Shown: piece by piece, positions 15,963 through 24,610 of the stretch
Layout of the letters: each line of letters begins with the position of its first letter
How positions within the stretch are numbered: position 1 is the first letter of the stretch
Assembly: GCF_029633965.1 (NCBI RefSeq)
Contig: NZ_CP091277.1
Coordinates: 1,609,940 to 1,673,939, forward strand
DNA length: 64,000 bases
Origin: Methanogenium sp. S4BF
GTDB lineage: Archaea; Halobacteriota; Methanomicrobia; Methanomicrobiales; Methanomicrobiaceae
Reading direction: 5' to 3'
Notes under the pieces: model-generated
Databases searched by the model: none
Told to the model about the DNA's origin: nothing
What the model saw: the letters and a program-made list of their open reading frames with translations, nothing else
Position numbers and translations under genes: made by a program

Positions 15963-18179
15963 ATGCAGGTCAAAGGGCAGATATCAATAAAAGGCATTGT
16001 CCAGGGAGTCGGATTTCGCCCCTTTGTCTATAAAACCGCACAGGAGCTCGGAATGCATGGCACCGTCCGCAACCTTGGCAGTGAGGTGCTGGTGCTCGCT
16101 GAAGGAACCAATTTTGACGAATTTGTGCGCCGCCTCTCCCGCGGCACCCCCCTCTCACGTATTGACAGCGTAACCGTAACCGATTCGGATGATCCGGCAC
16201 CGGAAGGATTTGTGATCCTCGAAAGTGCAGCAGGCACCCTTTCCGGCTTCATCCCGGCAGATGTTGCTACCTGTGACGAGTGCATCCGGGATATCTTCAC
16301 CCCCGGCGGCAGGTATGAAGGCTACTGGGCCACCTCCTGTGTGAACTGCGGCCCCCGCTACAGCATCATCTGCAGCCTGCCCTACGACCGGGAACGGACA
16401 CAAATGGACATATTTCCCATGTGCGGGGCATGCGAAGGAGAATATACCGACCCCGCATCCCGCCGCCACCATGCACAGACGATTGCCTGCGCTGCCTGCG
16501 GGCCAGAACTCTCCCTTCTGAGGACGGACGGCACTGCTGTGCCTGGCGACCCCCTGCAGACCGCAGCAGCACTCCTGGATGAGGGTGCCGTCGTCGCCAT
16601 CCGCGGCCTGGGCGGATTCCATATCGCATGCACTGCGGAGGCGGCAGGACGCCTGAAAGGCACCCTCGGCCGGCCTGAACAGCCCCTCGCCGTGATGGCC
16701 ACCGCAGAGGAGATCGCTCGAATAGCCACCGTGTCAGCGGCAGAATGGAAGTGCCTCAGCGGCCCCGCCCATCCCATCGTCGTTCTGACAAAAAAGGACC
16801 CGGAGGCCCTCAGAGAGATATCCAAACTGCACACCATCGGCTGCATGCTCCCCTATACCGCCCTCCACCACCTGCTCTTCGCCTCTCTCACGCACCCGAT
16901 GCTCGTGATGACAAGCGCCAACTCACCGGGATACCCGATGATCACCGATACCCGTGAGGCATGCAAAAGACTCACCGGGCACGTGGACTGCATCCTCACC
17001 CACAACCGCGTCATCCAGAACCGGTGCGATGACTCCGTGGTGCGTGACGGTAAAATACTCCGCCTCTCCCGCGGGCTTGCCCCGAAACGGCTGAGGAGGG
17101 ACCTGGGAAATGCCTGCATCCTCGGCACCGGCCCGGAACTCAATGCAAACATCTCCATCTACCGGGACGGCTACTGCATCACCTCACCCCACGTGGGCAA
17201 CGTGCGCAATCCGGCGACACTTGCATATCTGAAGGAGACGGTGGAACGGACGGCACACTTCCTGGGCGCCGGGTTCGATGTCATCGCCCATGACCTGCAC
17301 CCGCAGTTCCTCTCCACCCGTTATGCCCGTGAACTCGCAGAGGAGACAGGCGCCACCCTCATGCCGGTCCAGCACCATAAGGCGCATATCGCTGCGGCCA
17401 CCACCGACCCGTGCATCGGCATCGCAATCGACGGGGTCGGCTATGGCGAGGACGGGACCGTCTGGGGAGGGGAGATCTTTGCCGGAGCAGTCCCTGACCT
17501 GACCCGTGTCGGCCACCTGGAACCCGTGATGATGCCGGGAGGTGACCTCGCCACCCGGTACCCTGAGCGGATGCTCTACGGCATCATCCCCGAAGAGGAG
17601 ACCGCGGCGCTGCTCACAGCCCGGGGATGGGATGCGACCACCCTTGGCGTACTGGAGAAACAGGTAGAGCGGCGGTTCAATGTCACCACCACCTCCAGCA
17701 CCGGCCGTGTCCTCGATGCCGCAGCAGCACTCCTTGGCGTCTGCCGGGAACGCACCTTTGACGGAGAACCGGCACAGGTGCTGGAAACCACCGCAGTCCC
17801 GGGCACTGCCACCCTCTGGGACCGCGAATTCACCAGTGAAAACGGACGGACCATCCTCTCCACCTCTGCCCTCCTCAGGGAGGCATTTTACCGCATGCAT
17901 ACAGAGCAGACCGCAGATATCGCCGCATCCTTCCAGCTGACACTTGCAACCGGTATCGCAGAGATCGCAGTCACGGCAGCTGAAGAGAAAGGGTATAAAA
18001 AGATTGCCCTGAGCGGCGGAGTGGCATACAATCAGGCGATAGAATCAGCCATCCGCAAAACCATTATCTCATCCAGACATGAGTACATCCTCAATACAGA
18101 CTACCCTCTCGGAGACGGATGCATCTCATACGGGCAATGTGTCTGGGCAGGCACTGCCCTGAAACAGAACAAAAAATGA
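15963..18179 (+). CDS. hypF: carbamoyltransferase HypF (NiFe-hydrogenase maturation)
   Basis: 738-residue enzyme that converts carbamoyl phosphate to a carbamoyl group on HypE, the source of the CN ligands of NiFe-hydrogenase. Domains in order: acylphosphatase (VQGVGFRPFVY near residue 15), two zinc fingers (CDEC...CVNCG and CGAC...CAACG, about 104-182), YrdC-like nucleotide-binding domain (GGFHIACTAEA, about 200-390), and a Kae1-like C-terminal domain with HHKAHIAA and DGVGYGEDGTVWGGE. Length is normal. HypB is 40 kb away; other hyp genes are not in the window. The message is probably near-leaderless. Confidence 0.95.
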   Translation: MQVKGQISIKGIVQGVGFRPFVYKTAQELGMHGTVRNLGSEVLVLAEGTNFDEFVRRLSRGTPLSRIDSVTVTDSDDPAPEGFVILESAAGTLSGFIPADVATCDECIRDIFTPGGRYEGYWATSCVNCGPRYSIICSLPYDRERTQMDIFPMCGACEGEYTDPASRRHHAQTIACAACGPELSLLRTDGTAVPGDPLQTAAALLDEGAVVAIRGLGGFHIACTAEAAGRLKGTLGRPEQPLAVMATAEEIARIATVSAAEWKCLSGPAHPIVVLTKKDPEALREISKLHTIGCMLPYTALHHLLFASLTHPMLVMTSANSPGYPMITDTREACKRLTGHVDCILTHNRVIQNRCDDSVVRDGKILRLSRGLAPKRLRRDLGNACILGTGPELNANISIYRDGYCITSPHVGNVRNPATLAYLKETVERTAHFLGAGFDVIAHDLHPQFLSTRYARELAEETGATLMPVQHHKAHIAAATTDPCIGIAIDGVGYGEDGTVWGGEIFAGAVPDLTRVGHLEPVMMPGGDLATRYPERMLYGIIPEEETAALLTARGWDATTLGVLEKQVERRFNVTTTSSTGRVLDAAAALLGVCRERTFDGEPAQVLETTAVPGTATLWDREFTSENGRTILSTSALLREAFYRMHTEQTADIAASFQLTLATGIAEIAVTAAEEKGYKKIALSGGVAYNQAIESAIRKTIISSRHEYILNTDYPLGDGCISYGQCVWAGTALKQNKK

Positions 18180-18208
18180 GGGAACGGAGCCCGGGAGATA
18201 ATTTAGGA

Positions 18209-18592
18209 TTAAAGTACAGATTCGAGGACCTCTCGGAGATTGGCCGAGCGATACGGTTTTTTCAGCACGCCCGAAAATCCCTGTTCATATAAATCATCGT
18301 AATTCATCTCTGAGACAAATCCACTGGTGACGATGGCACAGACATCCGGATCAATTGCTTTCAGTTTCTTGATAGCTTCCGTTGCACCCATCCCGTCAGG
18401 GACGGTAATATCCATAATCACTGCATCATACGGACTACCTGCATAGAATGCCCTGCGATATTCCTCGACAGCAGTTTCGCCGTCCGGAGTTGCCATCGGG
18501 TTGTATCCCATCTTTTCAAGAAGAATACAGGTAATTGTACGGATATTATCCTCATCATCCATGATGAGAATCTTCCCGGGTTTTTCTGTCAT
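18209..18592 (-). CDS. stand-alone CheY-like response regulator receiver
   Basis: 127-residue single receiver domain without an output domain. The acidic pair is in MDDEDNIR, the phosphoacceptor Asp in AVIMDITVPDGMG, the switch Thr/Ser in IVTSGF, and the conserved Lys in LKKPYRSANL, so it should be phosphorylatable. It probably acts as an intermediate in a phosphorelay, since methanogens have many kinases without DNA-binding partners. The ATG at 18592 is chosen over an upstream GTG-type start; a GGGGAG run lies 8-13 bases before. The region upstream carries two perfect direct repeats. It converges with hypF. Confidence 0.88.
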   Translation of the reverse strand: MTEKPGKILIMDDEDNIRTITCILLEKMGYNPMATPDGETAVEEYRRAFYAGSPYDAVIMDITVPDGMGATEAIKKLKAIDPDVCAIVTSGFVSEMNYDDLYEQGFSGVLKKPYRSANLREVLESVL

Positions 18593-18677
18593 GCTCCTGT
18601 CTCCCCCCACTGTAATGGCCGGCCCTTTTTCCGTGAATCGGTATACCGCACCTCACTGGTGATTCGACATGCCATAT

Positions 18678-18714
18678 TGCATATCAAATTCGTTCACAAA
18701 ATATGCATATCAAA
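18678..18714. repeat. two perfect 11-bp direct repeats upstream of the receiver gene
   Basis: TGCATATCAAA occurs at 18678-18688 and again at 18704-18714, 26 bases apart (about 2.5 helical turns), in the AT-rich spacer before the receiver gene that starts at 18592. The arrangement suggests paired binding sites for a regulator, or TBP/TFB-related promoter elements. Nothing else is seen in the 18611-18843 spacer. Confidence 0.5.
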
Positions 18715-18843
18715 CAGATAAATGTTTCCTTAATTGGCCGCCCGGACGGACCTGACCTGACAGACAAAACCCGACCCACCCAACAGAAAATCACCGGAAA
18801 TCAGCCAAAAAACAAACGTAAGATGATACAGACACCCTGCAAA

Positions 18844-20040
18844 CTAAGCAAAAAGCCAGAGAACAACCGCTGCACCAAGAAGGATCAACACGCAGCCGCC
18901 AGCCCGCCGGAGAAGCTGCCGGTATTCCACCCGTATTTCAGCCATCTTTTCCGGTGGAAATCCTGCGGCGGCAGCGGCAATAATCACAAGGAGCGGCAAA
19001 ACAAACATCAGATTATACAGCGCTAAAAGCCCTGCTGCCGCCCACATCTCCGAACCGGAGAGCATGGCGAGGATTGCGAGATACACACCCCCGGTGCAGG
19101 GCAGTTCAATAAGCGCAACCACAATTCCGACAAGGAGCGCAGATATGACACCCCCACGCGCTGCCATCCGACGGACGAAATCAATACCGGAGCCGGAAAT
19201 CCGTAAATGCACCCCCCCCTCCTGCCGGAACGAATCCACCACCATCACCACCCCGAGGAGAATGGCAATAACCCCTGCGACACAGGAGAAATACCACGAA
19301 AGCCCGGCCACACGGACCGCAGTGAGAAGGCCGAACCCGGAGATGAAGTAGGTCAGATAAATCCCCCCCACATAGGCAGCCCCAAAACGGAGCATCCGCA
19401 CCCTCCCCCCCGCACCCGCCAGAGTGAGAATGAGAAAGATGAGAACCGCCATCGCACAGGGATTGATGCCGTCGATGAGACCTGCCGCAACGACCAGGCC
19501 CAGCGGAGGGAGGGGGTGGGGAGCAGACGACACAGAGACATTTACCGTAGGAATCGGGACCGGACCTACCAAATCTGCGGGAACCACATCTGCATCCACC
19601 GCAGGCTCAACAGGCGCACCCTTCAGCGACACAAGGTGAAGAGGCAGCCCTTCCGAGATGGCACCATACCCCTCAAAGTACGAACCATCACTCAGAAAAA
19701 CAGTCGGATACCGCGGATAGGGATTGCCATATATCTCACCATATGAGAAGAACAGCGATTCATTCTCCGTGCTGTTCGTGACTGCATACCGCACAAACGT
19801 GACCGACGGATACTCCGCTGCAAGAACATCGATGATCGGGAGCGCCTTTGTGCAGGCGATACAGTGCTCACTGTAAAAGAACGCGGCAGTCAGATTTTCT
19901 GCACCGAAAGGGTCAGAACCGACACCATCAGGACCGAGAGGCCCGGAAGAGGCATTGACGCCCACGGGAAGAGCACTGCAGGCACCCGGAAGAAGAACTG
20001 CAGAGAGAAGACAGAACAGAAGAACAGGGAGAAACAGCAT
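18844..20040 (-). CDS. thioredoxin-like/CcdA-type thiol-disulfide membrane protein
   Basis: 398-residue fusion. A signal peptide (about 1-25) is followed by an extracytoplasmic thioredoxin-like domain with the CxxC pair CIAC (SEHCIACTKALP), then a linker and a six-helix CcdA/DsbD transmembrane domain with its two conserved cysteines in DGINPCAMAV and ELPCTGGVYLAIL. CcdA moves electrons from cytoplasmic thioredoxin across the membrane; the fused domain could be the external acceptor. The ATG at 20040 is chosen because GGTGGA precedes it and the signal peptide begins there; the longer frame to 20115 lacks such support. Substrate proteins are unknown. Confidence 0.82.
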   Translation of the reverse strand: MLFLPVLLFCLLSAVLLPGACSALPVGVNASSGPLGPDGVGSDPFGAENLTAAFFYSEHCIACTKALPIIDVLAAEYPSVTFVRYAVTNSTENESLFFSYGEIYGNPYPRYPTVFLSDGSYFEGYGAISEGLPLHLVSLKGAPVEPAVDADVVPADLVGPVPIPTVNVSVSSAPHPLPPLGLVVAAGLIDGINPCAMAVLIFLILTLAGAGGRVRMLRFGAAYVGGIYLTYFISGFGLLTAVRVAGLSWYFSCVAGVIAILLGVVMVVDSFRQEGGVHLRISGSGIDFVRRMAARGGVISALLVGIVVALIELPCTGGVYLAILAMLSGSEMWAAAGLLALYNLMFVLPLLVIIAAAAAGFPPEKMAEIRVEYRQLLRRAGGCVLILLGAAVVLWLFA

Positions 20041-20141
20041 GGGATATCCACCCCGCCCGGAAAAATACCTGCCCTGTTCCATAGTATGCGGTTGTGCCAT
20101 ACAGGAGATAAGCATGACGATGGAGCCCGCATGAGGCCGAT

Positions 20142-20513
20142 TCAGGCCACCCGCTCATCATCCGATTCAGTCCACATCGGATCAACGATTGCCAGAAACG
20201 TGAGGCGCCCGTCACCGGTATTTGCAATATACTGGACCGCCCCAGCCGGAATATAGACCACCTGCCCCGCACGGACCTCCTCAGCCTCATCCCCGATATG
20301 CATCGTGCCAGTGCCCCCCAGAATGTAATACACCTCATGAGATCCTGTGAGACGATGCGGATAGGAAGTCTCCCCAGGTTCAAGAGATGCATGGGCGAGA
20401 CTGAACCGGCAGCCCACCGCACCGGAAAAATGAGAGGGATGCAAAAGCTCACAGAGATGAGTGCCATCCCGGGCATCAAAGACAGGGCATGCCGCCAGAT
20501 CCCTGATGATCAC
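20142..20513 (-). CDS. cupin-domain protein
   Basis: 123-residue single cupin barrel. The first cupin motif is recognisable around PHRLTGSHEVYYILGGTGTMHIG (His and Glu ligands) and the second around GQVVYIPAGAVQYIANTG, where the usual His is replaced by Gln/Tyr, so metal binding may be weaker. Proteins of this size include mannose-6-phosphate isomerase-like cupins and dioxygenase-like folds; function cannot be assigned. It overlaps the DUF6159 gene upstream by four bases, so they form an operon. Confidence 0.8.
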   Translation of the reverse strand: MIIRDLAACPVFDARDGTHLCELLHPSHFSGAVGCRFSLAHASLEPGETSYPHRLTGSHEVYYILGGTGTMHIGDEAEEVRAGQVVYIPAGAVQYIANTGDGRLTFLAIVDPMWTESDDERVA

Positions 20514-21349
20514 CGGAGAGACCCCTTCGGGACAAAGGCACCTTCAACAAGGGAGCGATCAATTGCATCCGGCACCTCGCCCGTGGTCGCATACAGGTAC
20601 ATGATAGCGACAAAGATGCCCTGGAGTGCCCCATAGAGAACCGCCGAGACGACCCAGAGGAGCAGAGCCACTGCAATAATCACGAGACCCGCTTCAAACG
20701 AACCCACCACCATGGCGAGCACCCCGACGAGCAGCAGGAGGACGGCAGGGATAAAAACCAGCCCCAGAGAGACCGAGCCGATAACCGTCTCCCCCCAGGT
20801 CGATTTAAAGAGCTTCCACGACCGTTCAATCGCCGCAAAACCACCCAGATCATCCACCACAATCACCGGAATCACAAAGAATGTGGCAAGCGACCAGGCC
20901 GCACCCAGAAGAGCTGAGGCAAGTGATGCAAGGAGGTTGTCCCCGTCACCGCGGATCAGCCGCAGAATAAGACCTACCGTAGCAGCGATAAGCGTCCACG
21001 AAAGAATCTTCCCGATACGTCCGGAGGCTGCATGGATACCATCCATGAACGTCGGATCCCTGCCATCCAGGCGGATCAGGGCACAGCTGACAAGGGCCGT
21101 ATTGAAGTAAATAACAATGAAGTAGCTCACGAGGTAGAATGCAAACAGCAGGACATATGCGAGGGGCGAACTGCCTGATGTGCCCACACCGGAGAGAACT
21201 CCTGAGAAAAAGAGCGGCAGGACAAACGTCGCAACCACCACCAGGGCGACCACCCCGGAGAGCACCGGAAAGAGCAGCAGCTCCCGGTCTTTTTTGAGAA
21301 TGCCAAAGGTCTCTTTGAACAACTGAAACCCACGGCTGAAACGTGACAT
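20510..21349 (-). CDS. DUF6159-like integral membrane protein
   Basis: 279-residue membrane protein with six predicted helices. The N-terminus (FQLFKETFGILKKDRELLLFPVLSG) and the central block (WSLATFFVIPVIVVDDLGGF, IERSWKLFKSTWGE) match the DUF6159 family of unknown function, found in archaea and bacteria. The repeated pattern of a KxDRELLLFP start and a GExxIG segment suggests an internal duplication of three helices. It is the first gene of a two-gene unit with the cupin protein and is preceded by about 120 bases shared with the rpl12 3' side. Confidence 0.72.
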   Translation of the reverse strand: MSRFSRGFQLFKETFGILKKDRELLLFPVLSGVVALVVVATFVLPLFFSGVLSGVGTSGSSPLAYVLLFAFYLVSYFIVIYFNTALVSCALIRLDGRDPTFMDGIHAASGRIGKILSWTLIAATVGLILRLIRGDGDNLLASLASALLGAAWSLATFFVIPVIVVDDLGGFAAIERSWKLFKSTWGETVIGSVSLGLVFIPAVLLLLVGVLAMVVGSFEAGLVIIAVALLLWVVSAVLYGALQGIFVAIMYLYATTGEVPDAIDRSLVEGAFVPKGSLR

Positions 21350-21472
21350 AAGTATCCATCAGATGTGAATGAATAAATGGATCACGATTTGTACAGAGCT
21401 ATGCCAAAGAACAGAACCTTACGGGAAGAAACAGAGTTGAAACGGATGATACCGAAAAGAAAGAAAAAAGGT

Positions 21473-21775
21473 TTAGCCGAAGAGAGCGCCGAGACCGGCC
21501 ATGCCGCCCTCTTCGTCCTCTTCTTCCTCTTCCTCAACTTCTTCCTCTACAGGTGCTGCCTCAGCTGCTGCAGGTGCTGCTGCAACTGCCACTGGTGCTG
21601 CTGCTGCCTTTGCGACAGCCTCCTCAATGTCGACACCCTCAAGTGCTGCGATGAGTGCCTTTACACGGGAGTCCTCAACTTCGATACCTGCTGCTGCCAG
21701 AACTGCGCTGACTGCTTCCTCAGTTACGTCTTTTCCTGCGTTGTGCAGAACAAGTGCTGCGTAGATGTATTCCAT
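21473..21775 (-). CDS. rpl12: ribosomal protein L12 (archaeal P1)
   Basis: 100-residue acidic stalk protein. The helical N-terminal dimerisation domain ([19 protein letters not shown]) is followed by an Ala-rich hinge, a long Glu run and the conserved tail [11 protein letters not shown] that recruits translational GTPases. Last gene of the L11-L1-L10-L12 run on the minus strand, 24 bases after rpl10. Length is normal. The Ala-rich codons produce a cysteine-rich open frame on the opposite strand, which is not a gene. Confidence 0.97.
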   Translation of the reverse strand: MEYIYAALVLHNAGKDVTEEAVSAVLAAAGIEVEDSRVKALIAALEGVDIEEAVAKAAAAPVAVAAAPAAAEAAPVEEEVEEEEEEDEEGGMAGLGALFG

Positions 21776-21799
21776 TTCTTATTTACCTCAAATATGTTA

Positions 21800-22648
21800 T
21801 TATTCAGTCATCCCTTTCAGGGCTTTTGCCTGAAGTGATGCACGTCCGATAATCAGTTCAACAATGTCTTTCGTGTATATTGCGGCCTCAACACCAAGAC
21901 TGCGGGCCTCGGCTGCAGCCTTTGCAATGATTGGCTCAATCGTCTGTGCAGTCGGATAGGCTGCGAATACAGCAAGATTGAATGCCTGCTGGGCTGCCAG
22001 AACCACATTGTTGTAATATTCAGTCTCATCGATTGCCAGCGTGGACGGCTCATAGAATGCGCCATCGTAGAAGGCTACCTGAAGGCTCAGACCGACGTCA
22101 ATCGGGCGGATATCAAGCTTGGACAGGACATCAGCCTGCTTTGCATTGATTACATCGCCTGCTTTGACGAAGACCTTCCTCTCGCGGATGACAACCTTTC
22201 CACCTTCAATAGCGGCAGGAAGACCTGCCTGCTGGAATGTTCCGACGATGGGGCCCGGCTTAAAGCCAGTGGGGCCTTTCTCGACAACAATGTCCTCAGG
22301 GGCAACGTCGCCGGGGCGGGCCACCATCTTGGTCATCGTCTGCTGGAGCTTCCTGTAGAGCTGGAAGGGATTGTCGTTCGTGTATATCAGTGCACTGTGC
22401 CCGTCAATGTATGAGTTGATGCCGTCAATCGGCGCACCCATTTCTGTAAAGGCGTGCTCGATAAGAGTATTTCGTGACATACGCAGGACAGCCTTGCCCT
22501 GAAGGTCACGGCGCATCTCCTGCATCTGCTTTGCGGGGATCCCATGCAGGTCTACAAGACCAGTAAGGGAGTATTCCCCGGCAAGCGAAATAATCTGATC
22601 AACCTCATCCTGTTTCCACTGTGGCAGGTGCGTCGTATATAATGCCAT
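21800..22648 (-). CDS. rpl10: ribosomal protein L10 (archaeal P0), without acidic tail
   Basis: 282-residue stalk base protein (P0). The RNA-binding domain opens with HLPQWKQDEVDQIISLA and carries FKPGPIVGTFQQAGLPAAIEGGKVVI typical of archaeal L10. It ends in GRASLQAKALKGMTE, so the C-terminal spine helix is present but the Ala/Glu-rich hinge and the LGALFG tail of most archaeal P0 proteins (usually about 330-350 residues) are missing. Start overlaps the rpl1 stop by one base (22648), showing coupling. The stalk here depends on L12 for GTPase recruitment. Confidence 0.95.
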   Translation of the reverse strand: MALYTTHLPQWKQDEVDQIISLAGEYSLTGLVDLHGIPAKQMQEMRRDLQGKAVLRMSRNTLIEHAFTEMGAPIDGINSYIDGHSALIYTNDNPFQLYRKLQQTMTKMVARPGDVAPEDIVVEKGPTGFKPGPIVGTFQQAGLPAAIEGGKVVIRERKVFVKAGDVINAKQADVLSKLDIRPIDVGLSLQVAFYDGAFYEPSTLAIDETEYYNNVVLAAQQAFNLAVFAAYPTAQTIEPIIAKAAAEARSLGVEAAIYTKDIVELIIGRASLQAKALKGMTE

Positions 22649-23292
22649 TATATAATCCTCACTGCCGGACCCATGGATGTCTTTACATACACTGACCGGA
22701 TGTTCATTGCACCGCTTTCCAGCGATCCCTCAACCCTGCGCAGTACCGCATCGATGTTCTCTGCAAGCGCATCTGCGTCCATATCAGCACTGCCAACCTT
22801 CACGTGGAAGGTGGTCTTGTCCTTTGAACGGAACTTAACAGATTTGCGCAGACGTTCGACCATAGGGCCGACATCCATCGTTGGCGGAACAGGGGTGGGC
22901 ATCTTACCGCGGGGACCGAGGCGCGTACCGAGCCAGCGGCCAACAAGTGGCATGACAGCGGTTTCTGCAAGGAAGAACCTGTACTCGTCCGCAAATATGC
23001 GGGCTTCACGGGGTTCCCCTCCCAGACGCTCGATCTCTTCAGGTCCGATGATGAGGTCTACACCTGCAGCTTTCGCCTGAGTGGTGATATCTCCTTTTCC
23101 AAGCACACAGATCTTTTGGGGCTGACCTGTGCCATTTGGCAGAATCATCGTCTCATCAATACGGTTTTTTGGCTGCGCCATGTCGATATTCCGGAGATTC
23201 ACTGAAATTTCAATGCTCTCCTGGAACTTACGTTCAGGCGCGGCCTCCATTGCCGCTTTCACGGCATCCAGAATCTGGACCCTATCAACCAT
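22648..23292 (-). CDS. rpl1: ribosomal protein L1
   Basis: 214-residue protein of the L1 stalk of the large subunit. The two-domain L1 fold can be followed: KFQESIEISVNLRNIDMAQPKNRID at the N-terminus, GPRGKMPTPVPP and TFHVKVGSADM in the second half. L1 often represses its own operon by binding a mimic of its rRNA site in the mRNA; a hairpin just upstream in the L11-L1 spacer is a candidate. Second of the L11-L1-L10-L12 run; its stop overlaps the rpl10 start. Confidence 0.96.
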   Translation of the reverse strand: MVDRVQILDAVKAAMEAAPERKFQESIEISVNLRNIDMAQPKNRIDETMILPNGTGQPQKICVLGKGDITTQAKAAGVDLIIGPEEIERLGGEPREARIFADEYRFFLAETAVMPLVGRWLGTRLGPRGKMPTPVPPTMDVGPMVERLRKSVKFRSKDKTTFHVKVGSADMDADALAENIDAVLRRVEGSLESGAMNIRSVYVKTSMGPAVRII

Positions 23293-23313
23293 TCATTTTC
23301 TCCATAGTTCAAC

Positions 23314-23330
23314 GACCCGGAATCCGGATC
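23314..23330 (-). promoter_or_regulatory. hairpin in the L11-L1 spacer, possible L1 autoregulation site
   Basis: On the minus-strand mRNA GATCCGG-ATT-CCGGGTC forms a seven-pair stem (one T-G wobble) with a three-base loop, 22 bases before the rpl1 start. Translational feedback by L1 on its own message is known in archaea, but the known sites have a characteristic internal loop that I do not see clearly here, so this is a weak candidate. Confidence 0.3.
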
Positions 23331-23349
23331 TTCTATAGGTTTTCATAGT

Positions 23350-23826
23350 CTATTCCGTGAGAATGCTGTCGTATTCGCCTGCATTGATCTTTGGGAATAT
23401 CTCCTTTGGATCCATTCCCTCGACCGTGACACCGACACTCACGCACGTCCCGATAACCTCTTTCACGCGGTTTTTCAGGTCGTATGAGATCATGTCATCA
23501 GCCTTCATACGGGCAATGCGGACAGCAGCCTCGAGCGGAAGGTCTCCTACCTTCTGGAGATTGGGTTCACCGGAACCCTTTGCCAGACCGACCTCTTTCA
23601 TGATGAGGGCAGTGGTTGGAGGGATACCTACGGTAACCGTGAAGTTCTTCTTGTCGTCGACAGCAACGGTTACAGGAACCTGCATACCGTTAAACTCAGA
23701 CGTCTTGGCGTTGATCTCATCAACAACCGCCTTCACATTGATTCCGAGAGGTCCCAGAGCAGGTCCTAATGGAGGGCCTGCTGTTGCCTTTCCGCCGGGT
23801 ACCAATACCTCGACTACTTCTCCCAT
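23350..23826 (-). CDS. rpl11: ribosomal protein L11
   Basis: 158-residue protein of the GTPase-associated centre. The N-terminus GEVVEVLVPGGKATAGPPLG followed by PALGPLGINVKAVVDEINAK is the archaeal L11 signature, and the C-terminal RNA-binding domain (YDLKNRVKEVIGTCVSVGVTVEGM) is complete. The frame is open to 23904, but the ATG at 23826 matches the conserved start and has GGTGAT seven bases upstream. About 57 bases separate it from rpl1. Confidence 0.97.
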   Translation of the reverse strand: MGEVVEVLVPGGKATAGPPLGPALGPLGINVKAVVDEINAKTSEFNGMQVPVTVAVDDKKNFTVTVGIPPTTALIMKEVGLAKGSGEPNLQKVGDLPLEAAVRIARMKADDMISYDLKNRVKEVIGTCVSVGVTVEGMDPKEIFPKINAGEYDSILTE

Positions 23827-23942
23827 TGTAATATCACCAGGCCTCGATGCACCTGTAGACAGGTAACACTCAGCGTGGGTCAGTACAGGTCTGCATACAA
23901 CCACTTAAAACTACGGGCAAACCGGGAAAAAATGAGAAGGAC

Positions 23943-24422
23943 CTAATCTTCAGGTGCCTTCTCGATGACGCGGACATTATCCCCGCGTACAGTAATAGGA
24001 ATGGGCACCATCGATTCATACAGTTCAAGAGTAACTTCCTCTTTTCCTGAGTCTACACGCCTTACAACGGCTTTTTCGCCTTTGAAAGGACCTGCAATAA
24101 GCTCGACGATTGTGCCCTCTTCAATACCGCTTACTGCGGGCTTCGGCTCAAGGAAATGCTCAACTTCACTGAACTCGGTCTCACCCTTTACCACGGCACG
24201 CGCATTAGGAATGAGGCGGACCAGCTGCTCCATCCGGGCATACTCATCCGGTGTTTCAATGAAGACATAGCCACGCACCTCATCCGGGGCCATAATTGCG
24301 GTGATGACAAACTCATCATGCTCCTCAAGGACCTTGACGATGTCATCCACTACTTTCCGCTCTTTGTTGGCCGTCGTCTTGAGCGCGTAAATCTTGTTTC
24401 CGAACTCACTGCTCATTGTCAT
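23943..24422 (-). CDS. spt5: transcription elongation factor Spt5 (NusG family)
   Basis: About 159 residues with an NGN domain (KIYALKTTANKERKVVDDIV, GYVFIETPDEY) and a C-terminal KOW domain (GTIVELIAGPFKGEKAVVRR). Spt5 binds the RNA polymerase clamp together with Spt4 and couples transcription to translation. Start is either ATG 24422, which overlaps the secE stop, or ATG 24416 (MSSEFGNKI); the former is used. The order secE-spt5-L11-L1-L10-L12 is the classical archaeal arrangement. Confidence 0.96.
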   Translation of the reverse strand: MTMSSEFGNKIYALKTTANKERKVVDDIVKVLEEHDEFVITAIMAPDEVRGYVFIETPDEYARMEQLVRLIPNARAVVKGETEFSEVEHFLEPKPAVSGIEEGTIVELIAGPFKGEKAVVRRVDSGKEEVTLELYESMVPIPITVRGDNVRVIEKAPED

Positions 24423-24604
24423 CACAGGGTAGCAAATGCCATCAGTTCGTATACAATAAACCCGATCATACCGATGATCAGGATACCCATTGCGGCAACG
24501 ATTGCGATTTTATTAAATTCGTCACGGGTGGGTGTCCGGGCAAGTTTCAGGACACGCCAGTATTTCTTGAATATTTCTTCGTTTACTGTTTTTAAATCAG
24601 CCAT
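24422..24604 (-). CDS. secE: protein translocase subunit SecE
   Basis: 60-residue single-span membrane protein. An amphipathic N-terminal helix (EEIFKKYWRVLKLARTPTRDEFNK) leads to one transmembrane helix (AAMGILIIGMIGFIVYELMA), the SecE/Sec61-gamma layout. It clamps SecY in the translocon. It lies six bases after ftsZ and overlaps spt5 at its stop, in one transcription unit. Confidence 0.95.
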   Translation of the reverse strand: MADLKTVNEEIFKKYWRVLKLARTPTRDEFNKIAIVAAMGILIIGMIGFIVYELMAFATL

Positions 24605-24610
24605 TCATTG

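Noticed and set aside
21377-21838. Open frame on the plus strand with many cysteines ([18 protein letters not shown]-like)
   Set aside because: It is the complement of the Ala/Glu-rich hinge of rpl12; Ala codons GCA/GCT read as TGC on the other strand give cysteine. No promoter or ribosome site.
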